Shown piece after piece: positions 1 to 8,067 of a DNA stretch of 24,392 bases. Origin of the DNA: CAUTUX01 sp963542015 (GTDB lineage Bacteria > Bacillota > Clostridia > Christensenellales > CAG-917); NCBI GenBank assembly GCA_963542015.1, contig CAUTUX010000015.1, positions 1 through 24,392 of the forward strand. Reading direction: 5' to 3'. Below the pieces are notes generated by a model. The model was not told the DNA's origin. It ran no database searches and was given only the letters and a program-made list of their open reading frames with translations. A program made the translations under genes and the position numbers. Numbering within the stretch: position 1 is the stretch's first letter; each line of letters begins with the position of its first letter.

Positions 1-80
1 AAATACAAAACAAGCAATGAATAAATAATTACTTTTAAGTTATTATGAACAATTATTATATTTTTAAGTGCTTCTATCAC
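1..80 (-). CDS. Possible partial membrane-protein gene, cut by the window edge
   Basis: After the rnhC stop codon the minus strand stays open from a GTG at position 80 to the window edge (26 codons). The predicted start reads VIEALKNIIIVHNN and is followed by a hydrophobic stretch (LKVIIYSLLVLY), like a protein with an N-terminal membrane helix. The short basic/Asn-rich lead followed by a helix resembles the beginning of YbbR/CdaR-type proteins, but this is only an impression from 26 residues. The GTG lies 19 bases after the rnhC stop and has no convincing Shine-Dalgarno site, and an open stretch of this length can occur by chance in AT-rich DNA. If real, it would be the next gene of the V-ATPase/rnhC operon. 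It does not look like the start of a V-ATPase B or D subunit. Confidence 0.28.
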   Translation of the reverse strand, partial: MIEALKNIIIVHNNLKVIIYSLLVLY

Positions 81-99
81 TTTAAGTGTGTCTAATCCG

Positions 100-1056
100 T
101 TATTTTTGATTTTCTTCAATCACTTCAGAAACGGTCTTAAAATTCATTTTGCAAAATTCAGATATGTTTTCAGGATTGTTTTTTATTAATCTTGCCAAAT
201 CTTTTTTCGCCGATTCTGATACTCCAAGATGCAACGGAAATCCTGCTTTCCTACTCAATATCTCCATATTTTTTATATACTCTACTCTAGCTATTATTGA
301 GGCAGCGGCAACACCCAAATATTTTTCGGCTTTTGGATATAGTTTTATATTTACATTTGGGCATAGTTCTTTCAATCGGAAATTAAGTCTTGGAGAATTA
401 TCAAACTTATCAATTATTGCATTTTTGCATCCAGTTCTTTCAGAAATCTTTTTAATTGCACTGCCATGCATATATGCCATCGTCCGCGCCGTATTGTTTT
501 CTTCTTTATCAAATGCCTCATTAAAATCTTTAATGGATGGTGAAATGATTGAATAGTACTTTTTATCTATAGAATCATATATCTGCTGTGCCATATATAA
601 GTTAAGTTTATCTGTATTTTCTTTGCAGTCCTTTACTTTAATTTTTCGTAATATTGGTTCCGTTTCTTTATTTACACATATTCCCGCAACCACTATCGGA
701 CCAAACAAATCTCCTTTGCCTGATTCGTCAGTTCCAATATATTCCTTAAAATCAATATCTGGAATGCTTTGGCTAACACTACTTGTTTCTTTAGTTGCAG
801 ATACTAAATTAAATTTATCTACAAGTATCTTACATGCGTAACTTTGAACTTTTGAAAAAAGAACACTAGATAGCATGTTTTGTTTCTGATATACAGTTAT
901 TATTCCATCAGGATCAACTTTAAACTGATATCCGTATGCAATGGGCTTTTCATCTGAAATAAAATATCCAGCTATTTCAAGTATTGATGGGATTAAATCT
1001 ATAACTTCTTGAAAATTATACTGTTTACTAGGCTTGTATGTTCCTTTAATTATCAT
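100..1056 (-). CDS. rnhC: Ribonuclease HIII
   Basis: Predicted endonuclease that cuts the RNA strand of RNA:DNA hybrids in the cytoplasm, removing R-loops and primer RNA. The 318-residue protein has the RNase HIII layout: an N-terminal substrate-binding (TBP-like) region of about 100 residues, then the RNase HII/HIII catalytic fold opening with GTDESGKGDLFGP (D110 and E111 acidic metal ligands). Further acidic positions lie in AIIDKFD (D216), followed by the conserved KAEKYLGVAAASIIAR block around residues 242-257. The length is normal for the family. Its ATG overlaps the TGA of the V-ATPase A gene in an ATGA tetranucleotide, so translation is probably coupled and the gene probably belongs to the ATPase transcript. 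This placement is odd: subunit B normally follows A. Family assignment is firm; any functional link to the ATPase is not implied. Confidence 0.95.
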   Translation of the reverse strand: MIIKGTYKPSKQYNFQEVIDLIPSILEIAGYFISDEKPIAYGYQFKVDPDGIITVYQKQNMLSSVLFSKVQSYACKILVDKFNLVSATKETSSVSQSIPDIDFKEYIGTDESGKGDLFGPIVVAGICVNKETEPILRKIKVKDCKENTDKLNLYMAQQIYDSIDKKYYSIISPSIKDFNEAFDKEENNTARTMAYMHGSAIKKISERTGCKNAIIDKFDNSPRLNFRLKELCPNVNIKLYPKAEKYLGVAAASIIARVEYIKNMEILSRKAGFPLHLGVSESAKKDLARLIKNNPENISEFCKMNFKTVSEVIEENQK

Positions 1057-2810
1057 ACATCAACACTGTATAGGCTCTTAATTTCATCTGTAATTTTTTC
1101 AAAATTGTTTTCTATTTCATTTAGATTGCTTTCTTCAATATACTTGCTTCTTCCGATAAGTTCTTTGTTCTTTATTGCTAATATATCCTCAATATCAACA
1201 TTATTATCTATTGCTTTTAATGCTTCTCTATAGAATTGAAGTATCAGCTTGATCATCAGATCTTGTTTCTTTAAAGATGCAAATGTATCAACTTCATGGA
1301 AAGCATTTTGATGTAAATAATCTTCTCTAATAGATTTTGCTGTTTCCATTATCAATCTATCTCTTGCAGACAAAGCATCAATTCCAACAAGTCTAACTAT
1401 TTCACTTAATTTTGCTTCTTCCTGTAAAATTCTCATTGCCTCAATTCTGTTTTCAACCCATTCATCTGAAATGTTTCTTTCATACCATTTTGAAAGATTG
1501 TCTTGATATAATGAATAACTTATCAACCAATCAATTGCTGGAAAATGTCTTCTATATGCAAGTGTGGATGATAATCCCCAGAAAACTTTAACTATTCTCA
1601 ATGTGGCTTGTGATACAGGTTCTGATAAGTCTCCTCCAGGTGGAGATACTGCTCCTATTGCCGTAATTGAACCTTTCTTATTCTGACCAAGTATCTTAAC
1701 TGTACCTGCTCTTTCATAGAACTCTGCAAGTCTTGAACTCAAATATGCTGGGTATCCTTCTTCGCCAGGCATTTCTTCAAGACGACCACTCATTTCTCTC
1801 AACGCTTCAGCCCATCTAGATGTTGAGTCAGCCATTATCGCAACTGAATATCCCATATCTCTAAAATATTCAGCTATAGTTATTCCTGTATATATTGAAG
1901 CTTCACGAGCTGCAACTGGCATATCTGACGTATTTGCAATTAGTACAGTCCTCTTCATTAAAGGCTGTCCGCTCTTAGGATCAATTAACTGTGGGAATTC
2001 ATTAAGAACATCTGTCATCTCATTCCCTCGCTCACCACAACCGATGTATACAATGATGTCTGCATCTGCCCACTTTGCAAGCTGATGTTGTACAATTGTT
2101 TTTCCGCTTCCAAAAGGACCAGGAACGGCAGCGACACCCCCTTTTGCTATTGGAAAAAATGTGTCTATAACCCTTTGACCAGTTAACATTGGTGTATCTG
2201 GAGTTAGTTTTTCTTTGTATGGTCTTCCAATACGAACGGGCCATTTTTGTATCATGTTTAAGTTGTGAACTTTGTTCCCGTCTGCAATTTTTGCTACAGT
2301 CTGCTCTATTGTATATTCACCATCTTTAATGTCTTTTACTTCACCTTCAATACCCTTTGGTACAAGTATCTTGCAAACAATTAATTCATTTTCTTGAACT
2401 TCACCTAATACACAACCTGCTGAAACTTTGTCACCTTTTTTAGCCTTAGCTTTAAACAAATATTTCTTTTTTCTATCCAGTGAATTTACATGTACCCCTC
2501 TACCTATTCTTTCTCCAGATGTCTCCAATAATTTATTTAAGGGTCTTTGAATTCCATCAAATATCGAACCTATAAGCCCTGGCCCTAGTTCTACAGATAA
2601 AGGTTCACCTGTTGTATATACATCCTCATCACATCCTATCATGCTTGTATCTTCATAAACCTGTATTGATGCCTTATCTCCTCTTAATTCAATTATTTCA
2701 CCTATCAGTTTCTGCTTGGAAACCTCAACAACATCATACATCTTGCAGTCTTGCATGCCTTCTGCAACAATTAATGGTCCTGATACTTTAATTATTTTTC
2801 CTGTACTCAT
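1053..2810 (-). CDS. ntpA: V-type ATP synthase/ATPase subunit A (catalytic)
   Basis: Catalytic nucleotide-binding subunit of the V1 head of a bacterial V/A-type rotary ATPase, at the inner face of the membrane. At 585 residues it has the usual length for subunit A. Visible are the N-terminal beta-barrel, the A-specific non-homologous insert (about residues 115-190), the Walker A P-loop GPFGSGKT (231-238), the GERGNE motif with the catalytic glutamate (259-264), a Walker B-like SVAIMADSTSRWAEA, and the conserved segment GAVSPPGGDLSEPVSQ. The ATG has a good Shine-Dalgarno site (TTGAGGATAAA). The gene begins 7 bases after the F subunit stop and ends overlapping rnhC by 4 bases. No B-subunit gene follows in the window, although B is needed for the A3B3 head, so B and D must lie further left or elsewhere in the genome. 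Confidence 0.97.
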   Translation of the reverse strand: MSTGKIIKVSGPLIVAEGMQDCKMYDVVEVSKQKLIGEIIELRGDKASIQVYEDTSMIGCDEDVYTTGEPLSVELGPGLIGSIFDGIQRPLNKLLETSGERIGRGVHVNSLDRKKKYLFKAKAKKGDKVSAGCVLGEVQENELIVCKILVPKGIEGEVKDIKDGEYTIEQTVAKIADGNKVHNLNMIQKWPVRIGRPYKEKLTPDTPMLTGQRVIDTFFPIAKGGVAAVPGPFGSGKTIVQHQLAKWADADIIVYIGCGERGNEMTDVLNEFPQLIDPKSGQPLMKRTVLIANTSDMPVAAREASIYTGITIAEYFRDMGYSVAIMADSTSRWAEALREMSGRLEEMPGEEGYPAYLSSRLAEFYERAGTVKILGQNKKGSITAIGAVSPPGGDLSEPVSQATLRIVKVFWGLSSTLAYRRHFPAIDWLISYSLYQDNLSKWYERNISDEWVENRIEAMRILQEEAKLSEIVRLVGIDALSARDRLIMETAKSIREDYLHQNAFHEVDTFASLKKQDLMIKLILQFYREALKAIDNNVDIEDILAIKNKELIGRSKYIEESNLNEIENNFEKITDEIKSLYSVDV

Positions 2811-2817
2811 TTTATCC

Positions 2818-3135
2818 TCAACTGATATTTATACTTGTCCCAATCGCTTTTTCAATATTCTTATTTATTTCATCCATTGCATAACCGTTTTCACTGTCTG
2901 CCGATGGCAATACAAGTATAATCGGATATGGTTTTGCTTTATATCTTGATATAAGGGAATCAACTTCCTTCGCTATATCTTCTTCTATAAGGATAATGCT
3001 ATATTCTCTTGCCAGCATTTTCACTTTTTCATTAGCGTTCATGTTGCTTGTAACTTTCACACAATGTACTCCGAAAGTATTAAATGGGAGAATTGCATCC
3101 GTGCTTCCAACTATCGCTATGTTCTTTCTTTCCAC
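2818..3135 (-). CDS. ntpG: V-type ATP synthase subunit F
   Basis: Small subunit of the central rotor stalk; in the E. hirae naming the F subunit is the product of ntpG. The 105-residue protein starts ERKNIAIVGSTDAILPF, the typical IaviGd-like first strand and loop of the Rossmann-like F-subunit fold. It continues with SIILIEEDIAKEVD and the strand PIILVLPSADSENG, then a C-terminal helix expected to contact subunit D. The start is GTG, supported by AGGAG seven bases upstream. It sits between C (17-bp gap) and A (7-bp gap), the standard position. The partner subunit D, with which F forms the shaft, is not encoded in the window. Confidence 0.92.
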   Translation of the reverse strand: MERKNIAIVGSTDAILPFNTFGVHCVKVTSNMNANEKVKMLAREYSIILIEEDIAKEVDSLISRYKAKPYPIILVLPSADSENGYAMDEINKNIEKAIGTSINIS

Positions 3136-3152
3136 TATGTTACTCCTATCTC

Positions 3153-4103
3153 TTATATACTAAATACTCTATTAATAACATTATTAACTCGTTCTGATTC
3201 AACTACCGATTGATCCTTAAATTTCTTCAAACAGTACATCAAATTAACAAGCTTTAATATTGTTTTTTGTTTGTAATAAAAAATTATAATTGGACATTCC
3301 GTTTCATATTCAAATTTCATCTCAGACCAATATTTTAAAGCAAATATATCAAGATTGATTTCATTATTAAATATGTCATCACTATCCTCAGGACTATCTA
3401 CAAATTCTCCAAAGAAAACATCTCTATAAATTTCATCTGGATTCTTGCTGTATATAGCCGCAATGTCTACCTTCTTTTTACCCGCATTAATATAATATCT
3501 TTCAAATTCATCTGCTAATAATCCAAGAAGTTTACATCTTACAAGTGTGTTTATATTTATAAGCTCGATGTATCGTTCAAAGAATTTTTTAATTCTCTTG
3601 TTGCTGATCTTTAAAATTTCCTTATACATCCAGCGATCTATTATTTCATCATACTGTGAAACTCTAAAGTTGTCCTTTACCTTTTCTCTTTCTATTTCTT
3701 CAATAGCTGAAACCATGTATTCACTTAGAAGACTTTTATCTAATGTGTTTACATATGTTTTAATTTGTTCTCTTGTATATATTCCATCCTGAATATTTTC
3801 TTTCAATTCATTTGAGGTATATTTTGATTTAATTGCGGTCTTAAGATTTTTATAATCTTCTTGGATTATAAATGGGTCTAAAATATGTCCTACATTATTG
3901 TCTTTTAAAACATTTAATGCTGCCTTTTCGCTGTACTCTCTATATTCATCTATAGTACTAAATGTAGTGCCAGCCTTATCATTCAAAATTGAAATAATAT
4001 CGTTCTCATCAGCCGCCTTACTTAATTTCTCAAAATCCGATCTATCAAGCATTTTGCTCTCATTTGCTTTAATTGTGGCATTCTGAAAAATAAAATCTTT
4101 CAC
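3153..4103 (-). CDS. ntpC: V-type ATP synthase subunit C
   Basis: Predicted funnel-shaped connector (d/C subunit) that sits on the membrane rotor ring and receives the central stalk. The protein is 316 residues, almost entirely alpha-helical by inspection, rich in Lys, Glu and Ile, and without membrane segments. This matches family length and character; sequence motifs are weak in this family, so the assignment rests partly on gene order (E-C-F). The start is GTG, overlapping the TGA of subunit E in a GTGA tetranucleotide, and the last codons of E (AAG GGG) supply the ribosome-binding site. Translational coupling with E is therefore likely. Confidence 0.88.
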   Translation of the reverse strand: MKDFIFQNATIKANESKMLDRSDFEKLSKAADENDIISILNDKAGTTFSTIDEYREYSEKAALNVLKDNNVGHILDPFIIQEDYKNLKTAIKSKYTSNELKENIQDGIYTREQIKTYVNTLDKSLLSEYMVSAIEEIEREKVKDNFRVSQYDEIIDRWMYKEILKISNKRIKKFFERYIELININTLVRCKLLGLLADEFERYYINAGKKKVDIAAIYSKNPDEIYRDVFFGEFVDSPEDSDDIFNNEINLDIFALKYWSEMKFEYETECPIIIFYYKQKTILKLVNLMYCLKKFKDQSVVESERVNNVINRVFSI

Positions 4104-4675
4104 TTATATAACCCCTTAAGAATTTCACTTTCCATTTCTTTTTTTAGGTTTTCAAGCTCTGTTTCAATATTAAAATTAAGCACTGTGCTTTTACGGTCTA
4201 TTATTATTCCCGCAATATTATTATTACATTCTGAGGATAATGAGACTTTAATTCCTTTCTTTTTTGCAATTTCATCGATATCTTTCTTAAGTAGAATACC
4301 CTTTTCTTTTTCAGATAAGATGATCACATCACCATCTCTCAAATCATCCAGATTCTTTAATATGATTTTCTTATATTCTGCCTTAGGAAGTTTTAATATT
4401 TTTTCAAGAGCAAGCTCAAAAATCTTGTCTATAAGCTCACGCTTTTTGTGCAACTCAATCTTGCTTGTTTCTAACTCTACAATAACATCTGCAACATCAT
4501 TCATTGACTTGGCGGTATTTGATGCTTTGTCTTCACCTTTATTGCGATATGCTTCAATTTTTTTATCCGCTTCTATTGTAATCTCATCAGCCTTTTCTTG
4601 CTGTGAATCTATGAACGACTGAGCTTTTTTTTCAGCGTCTCCTATTATGCGATTTATAATGTTTTCTAATGCCAT
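4100..4675 (-). CDS. ntpE: V-type ATP synthase subunit E (peripheral stalk)
   Basis: Peripheral-stalk (stator) subunit that pairs with subunit G to hold the catalytic head still. At 191 residues it shows the family architecture: an N-terminal long charged helix (about residues 1-85, with EKKAQSFID and EKADEITIEADKKIEAY), then a compact C-terminal alpha/beta domain containing the typical LSSECNNNIAGIIIDR segment, where a strand pair carries a G-GII-D pattern. It starts 3 bases after the K-subunit stop and lacks a clear Shine-Dalgarno site, so reinitiation by ribosomes finishing K is the likely means of translation. Its stop overlaps the start of subunit C. Confidence 0.92.
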   Translation of the reverse strand: MALENIINRIIGDAEKKAQSFIDSQQEKADEITIEADKKIEAYRNKGEDKASNTAKSMNDVADVIVELETSKIELHKKRELIDKIFELALEKILKLPKAEYKKIILKNLDDLRDGDVIILSEKEKGILLKKDIDEIAKKKGIKVSLSSECNNNIAGIIIDRKSTVLNFNIETELENLKKEMESEILKGLYK

Positions 4676-4678
4676 GAT

Positions 4679-5155
4679 TTAAATCTTTGGAATAAGTATT
4701 GCCAACAATGAAATCAATAATGCTAAAATGGCATATGTTTCAACCATAATACAAAATGTGATCGCCTTACCACTTTCTTCTGGTCTTTTACCAACCATCA
4801 TGATACCTGATATTGCAACTTTAGCTTGATATATTGCACTAATAAATCCAACAATTGCTATTGGCAAGCAAGCAAAGAACAAAAGCAGTCCTTGTTGTAT
4901 TGATAATAGCGAAGCTGTTCCAAACAGTTTTATTTTAGAAAACAATAAGAATGCTGTTACAAGACCATATATTCCCTGTGACCCAGGTAGAACTTGTAAG
5001 AGCAGAACTTTTGAATATTTATCAGGAGATTCTGCCGTTACTCCTGCAGCTGCCTTACCAGCCAACCCTGTACCTATTGCAGAACCTATTCCGCAAAATG
5101 CTGCTGCAATAGCTGCTCCAAGTATTGCTAATGCTGTTCCTGTTGTAATTGTCAT
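4679..5155 (-). CDS. ntpK: V-type ATP synthase subunit K (rotor ring), Na+-type ligands
   Basis: Membrane rotor-ring proteolipid of 158 residues with four transmembrane helices formed by two related hairpins. Residues matching the Na+ site described for E. hirae NtpK are all visible: L56, S59 (Thr64 in E. hirae) and Q60 in LPGSQGIYG, Q110 in SAIYQAKVA, and the essential carboxylate E139 in IMVETYAIL. Only the second hairpin has the carboxylate, as expected for the 16-kDa duplicated form. This predicts Na+ rather than H+ coupling; the Thr-to-Ser change keeps the hydroxyl. The start is supported by GGAGG nine bases upstream. Gene order I-K-E is standard. Family identity is firm; ion choice is inferred from residues. 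Confidence 0.96.
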   Translation of the reverse strand: MTITTGTALAILGAAIAAAFCGIGSAIGTGLAGKAAAGVTAESPDKYSKVLLLQVLPGSQGIYGLVTAFLLFSKIKLFGTASLLSIQQGLLLFFACLPIAIVGFISAIYQAKVAISGIMMVGKRPEESGKAITFCIMVETYAILALLISLLAILIPKI

Positions 5156-5162
5156 ACTTCCG

Positions 5163-7193
5163 TTACCTCCGTAAATCTATGTATGTATATTTTTTTTCAC
5201 TTCCAAAAGGCTTGAACAAATGTCCGCCACCTTCATAAAATTTACCAAAAAACTCTATGTACTGCAATCTGCTATTATGTACAAATGCTCCCAATGTTGA
5301 GAGTCCAATATTGAACCCATGCCCTATTACAAATATAGGTGCTGCGATAATGTACCCAACTGCAATTGCTTGTCCTCCAGCTATCCCACCAAATATCTCA
5401 ATTATTACTGCACATATCTGGTTAACAACCATTGCTATAACCCCACCAGCAAGTCCTAATCCAAACAATCTTGCATATGAAAGAATATCAGATAAAAAGT
5501 TGATACCTCCGTATAGCTGTCCAAAACCTCCAAAAATCCCCAGGATCTTCTTTGCCCCCTTCTTTCCATACATACCAGAAAGGAAAATTGATAGCACGCC
5601 AGCTAGCGTAACGGCATATCCAGTATATTTAACATATTTTGCATTGCTGTTCTTTATAAATAGTGCTGCGACTGCAACAATTCCTAATCCTAAGAAGATT
5701 ATGTACCATACAACAACACTTGAAAATATTTCGAAATATTTCTTTTCTTTTCCAAGTCTTATGGCTTTTAATAACATTCCAAACATTAACTGTATGAAGC
5801 CTAAAGCTAGGGATATTCCCAACACGAATAATGGACCATTCCCCTCTGTTGGATTAAATGCGGCAATTCTCGCATTGCCGAACCATTTAGATACTGGTAA
5901 CCCAAAATATCCACCAAATATCATTCCCCATATAATTGTGGATATTCCTCCCATTCCAATGATTAACAACAATTGTCCCTTACCTTTTCTTGGTTTCCTT
6001 ATGAAATATATTGTGAAGGCTGCAATTGTAAGAATGAGACCGTACATCGCATCAGATACCATCATTCCAAAGAATAGGAAATAGAAAAATGCCATATATG
6101 GGTTTGGATCAAGATCCTTAGAATATTTCGGTGCAGAATATAAATTGGTAACATATTCATATGGTTCAATTATCTTGCCAGACTTAACAAGCGTCGGTAC
6201 ATCATCTTTCTCCGTTACTTCATCTAAAAAATATAGATTTTCTTCTGGTAGATCCGACAACATCTCAACAACTTTATCTTCACACTCTTTTGGATAGTAT
6301 CCTACCAATACAAAACTCTTTTTTGTTGTTGCAAATTCATCAAGAGCTTTGTTTCTCATTGTTTCCGTATAATAAAAATCATAAAGAATTTTTAAATCTT
6401 TAACATAACTTCTCTTATTTAAAATCTCATATATGATCTTCTCAATTGCTTGGGTCGACTCTTTAATTTTCTTTTCTGAATCATATATAACTTTAGCTGG
6501 AGTCTCATCGATATCTTCATTGCAAGGTATATATTCTAGGGCATTCAACTTCTCTATGAGTTGTTCCTTATCCTCTTTTAATGATACAGCGATAAAGACC
6601 AAATCATTTCCAGCCTTCATCGTTTGTACATAAAACTCTTCGGATTTATTTATTTCCTGTATGGCTGTAGCCTTTGAAAGGCTAACATATCCTAAAATAA
6701 CAGTCGTGTTTTTTGTATCTTTTATCTGATTGAGCGGTATATTTATTTCTTTATATCTCTCAAGTTTTTTTATTGTTTCTCCCGCTTGTTCTTTTATTTT
6801 TTTTAATTCTTCTTTTTGTCTAAACAAAGCATGAATTTCTTCAACTTCATTTAACAATTCAACTTCACGAGCTGTTATGCTTTCAAAATCACCTACTGAA
6901 ATTATGTTTTCTTCATCTATATGTTTATATATTTTTTCGTCAATATCTTTAAAATTTTTTATCGTTACTTTTGCTTCATTTTTAACTTGACGAATACTTT
7001 CCAATGCGGAATCTATAGACTGCATCTTGGCAGTAATACCAGATGTTCTTTGCTGATTATCAAGCCTTTTTGTATTTGAGATTTCTTCTGTTGATACAAC
7101 TTCAACAAGTCGTGTTCTGTTAAAATTTCTGAAAAGCTTATGCCGTACTGACTTATGTCCAATTAAGGTAAGCTTCTTCATCTCAAGTATCAT
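5163..7193 (-). CDS. ntpI: V-type ATP synthase subunit I (membrane stator)
   Basis: Membrane stator subunit (a/I family) that forms the ion half-channels next to the rotor ring. Of 676 residues, about 1-350 are cytoplasmic and charged, with coiled-coil stretches (about 70-155), and bind the peripheral stalks. From about residue 364 (YMAFFYFLFFGMM) a chain of seven or eight hydrophobic segments follows. The conserved motif LSYARLFGLGLAGG carries the essential arginine (R575) expected to release the ion from the rotor carboxylate. The C terminus has the usual GHGFNIGLSTLGAFVHNSRLQYIEF ending, broken here as GHGFNIGLSTLG and VHNSRLQYIEFF. The Shine-Dalgarno site AGGAG lies in the last codons of subunit G, 3 bases upstream of this gene. 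Confidence 0.96.
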   Translation of the reverse strand: MILEMKKLTLIGHKSVRHKLFRNFNRTRLVEVVSTEEISNTKRLDNQQRTSGITAKMQSIDSALESIRQVKNEAKVTIKNFKDIDEKIYKHIDEENIISVGDFESITAREVELLNEVEEIHALFRQKEELKKIKEQAGETIKKLERYKEINIPLNQIKDTKNTTVILGYVSLSKATAIQEINKSEEFYVQTMKAGNDLVFIAVSLKEDKEQLIEKLNALEYIPCNEDIDETPAKVIYDSEKKIKESTQAIEKIIYEILNKRSYVKDLKILYDFYYTETMRNKALDEFATTKKSFVLVGYYPKECEDKVVEMLSDLPEENLYFLDEVTEKDDVPTLVKSGKIIEPYEYVTNLYSAPKYSKDLDPNPYMAFFYFLFFGMMVSDAMYGLILTIAAFTIYFIRKPRKGKGQLLLIIGMGGISTIIWGMIFGGYFGLPVSKWFGNARIAAFNPTEGNGPLFVLGISLALGFIQLMFGMLLKAIRLGKEKKYFEIFSSVVVWYIIFLGLGIVAVAALFIKNSNAKYVKYTGYAVTLAGVLSIFLSGMYGKKGAKKILGIFGGFGQLYGGINFLSDILSYARLFGLGLAGGVIAMVVNQICAVIIEIFGGIAGGQAIAVGYIIAAPIFVIGHGFNIGLSTLGAFVHNSRLQYIEFFGKFYEGGGHLFKPFGSEKKYTYIDLRR

Positions 7194-7196
7194 AGT

Positions 7197-7514
7197 TTAG
7201 CTCCTGTTGATAAATCTCTCCACTACCTTATTTGCATAAGCATCTATTTTAAGAAGATTCTCTTGGTATCTATTTTCAGCCTTTGCTTTTGCTTCTTCAA
7301 TTTTGTCTTCTTTTGACTTTTCAAGCTGAACTTCCAATTCTCTTTCATCGCTTTCGGCTTTTGCCTTAATTGTTTTTATACTGCTCTTTATTCGCTGATC
7401 TGCCTGTTTTTCTGCATTTAAAACTATTTCACGCCCTTTTAAATATGAGTCCTGCATAATTTGCTCGGCTTTATCTTCTGCAGTTTTAATATCATTAATT
7501 ATTTCATCAATCAT
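7197..7514 (-). CDS. ntpF: V-type ATP synthase subunit G/H (peripheral stalk)
   Basis: First gene of the ATPase operon. The 105-residue product is a continuous, highly charged helix (heptad-like Glu/Lys/Ala pattern from about residue 8 to 95, with EDKAEQIMQ and AKAENRYQEN), as expected for the G/H peripheral-stalk subunit that forms a coiled coil with E. There are no catalytic motifs, so identity rests on composition, size and its position directly before subunit I. The ATG has an AGGTGAG ribosome-binding site six bases upstream. The operon promoter probably lies in the gap of about 100 bases behind it. Homologues are called ntpF in E. hirae and ahaH in archaea. Confidence 0.82.
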   Translation of the reverse strand: MIDEIINDIKTAEDKAEQIMQDSYLKGREIVLNAEKQADQRIKSSIKTIKAKAESDERELEVQLEKSKEDKIEEAKAKAENRYQENLLKIDAYANKVVERFINRS

Positions 7515-7538
7515 TTATATCTCACCTAACTTAAATAC

Positions 7539-7566
7539 AATATACATATCGATATTATTCGATAAA
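7539..7566 (-). promoter_or_regulatory. Candidate promoter of the V-ATPase operon
   Basis: Reading the minus strand, TTTATC (7561-7566) and TATATT (7539-7544) are separated by 16 bases, a fair sigma-A match. The -10 box lies 24 bases before the ntpF start. This is the only intergenic space of useful length between rpiB and the ATPase genes. No hairpin terminator is visible behind rpiB, so read-through from the surface-protein/rpiB transcript is also possible. Confidence 0.45.
7547..7564. promoter_or_regulatory. Inverted repeat within the V-ATPase promoter
   Basis: The perfect dyad TATCGA-N6-TCGATA lies mostly in the spacer between the proposed -35 and -10 boxes and overlaps the -35. The position suits a repressor operator. 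Both arms are AT-rich and short, so chance cannot be excluded; no second copy was noticed in the window. The regulator is unknown. Confidence 0.35.
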
Positions 7567-7616
7567 TGATTAAACTATGTTGGCTTCTGCGTACTTGTTT
7601 TTAATGCCGTAAAAGC

Positions 7617-8066
7617 TTATTTGAAGTTCTTATTCTCAATGTCAGAGATAATATTAATACGCTTTAAATGCTTGCCACCAAGGAATTCTGCATTGTACCA
7701 AGCTTTGATAATATCTTCTGCTATTGCTGGCGTAACTACTCTTGACCCCAACGCTATAATGTTAGCATTGTTGTGCTCTTTTGTCATTCTCGCCATATAT
7801 GTATTTGTAACAACAGCACATCTTATTCCCTTAACTTTGTTCGCTGCTATTGATATACCAATTCCTGTTCCACACATCAAAATGCCAGCATCAGCTTTCC
7901 CAGATGCTACAAGAATAGCTACCTTTTCACCATAGAGCGGATAATCCACACTTTCGTGTGAATCTGTTCCGCAATCTATAATTTCAACATTAAGATCATT
8001 TAAAACCTTTTCAACTGTTTCTTTAAGATCAATACCAGCATGATCGCAACCAATTGCAATTTTCAT
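7617..8066 (-). CDS. rpiB: Ribose-5-phosphate isomerase B
   Basis: Interconverts ribose 5-phosphate and ribulose 5-phosphate in the cytoplasmic pentose phosphate pathway. At 149 residues it has normal RpiB/LacAB length. It shows the N-terminal phosphate-loop start KIAIGCDHAGIDLK, the catalytic Cys65 in MCGTGIGISIAANK, and His98 in TKEHNNANIIALGSR, at the positions known for E. coli RpiB (Cys66, His99). Allose-6-phosphate or galactose-6-phosphate isomerase activity is possible within this family. The ATG lies one base after the stop codon of the giant surface-protein gene, and its ribosome-binding site GAGGAGG is inside the last codons of that gene. It is therefore very likely translated from the same mRNA. 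Confidence 0.95.
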   Translation of the reverse strand: MKIAIGCDHAGIDLKETVEKVLNDLNVEIIDCGTDSHESVDYPLYGEKVAILVASGKADAGILMCGTGIGISIAANKVKGIRCAVVTNTYMARMTKEHNNANIIALGSRVVTPAIAEDIIKAWYNAEFLGGKHLKRINIISDIENKNFK

Positions 8067-8067
8067 A

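Noticed and set aside
66..88. Possible hairpin AAGTG/CACTT after rnhC as a terminator
   Set aside because: Only a 5-bp AU-rich stem with no clean U-tract; too weak to call.
4185..4622. Plus-strand open frame of 145 codons antisense to subunit E
   Set aside because: It is a Ser/Leu/Ile-rich shadow of a Lys/Glu-rich coiled-coil gene. The sense gene is well supported.
5257..6084. Plus-strand open frame of 275 codons antisense to V-ATPase subunit I
   Set aside because: The translation is Pro/Ile/Asn-rich without domain features and mirrors the membrane half of subunit I, which has firm family motifs. There is no promoter or sensible start.
7567..7616. Terminator between rpiB and the ATPase operon
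   Set aside because: Only short AT-only pairings were found; no GC stem followed by a U-run.
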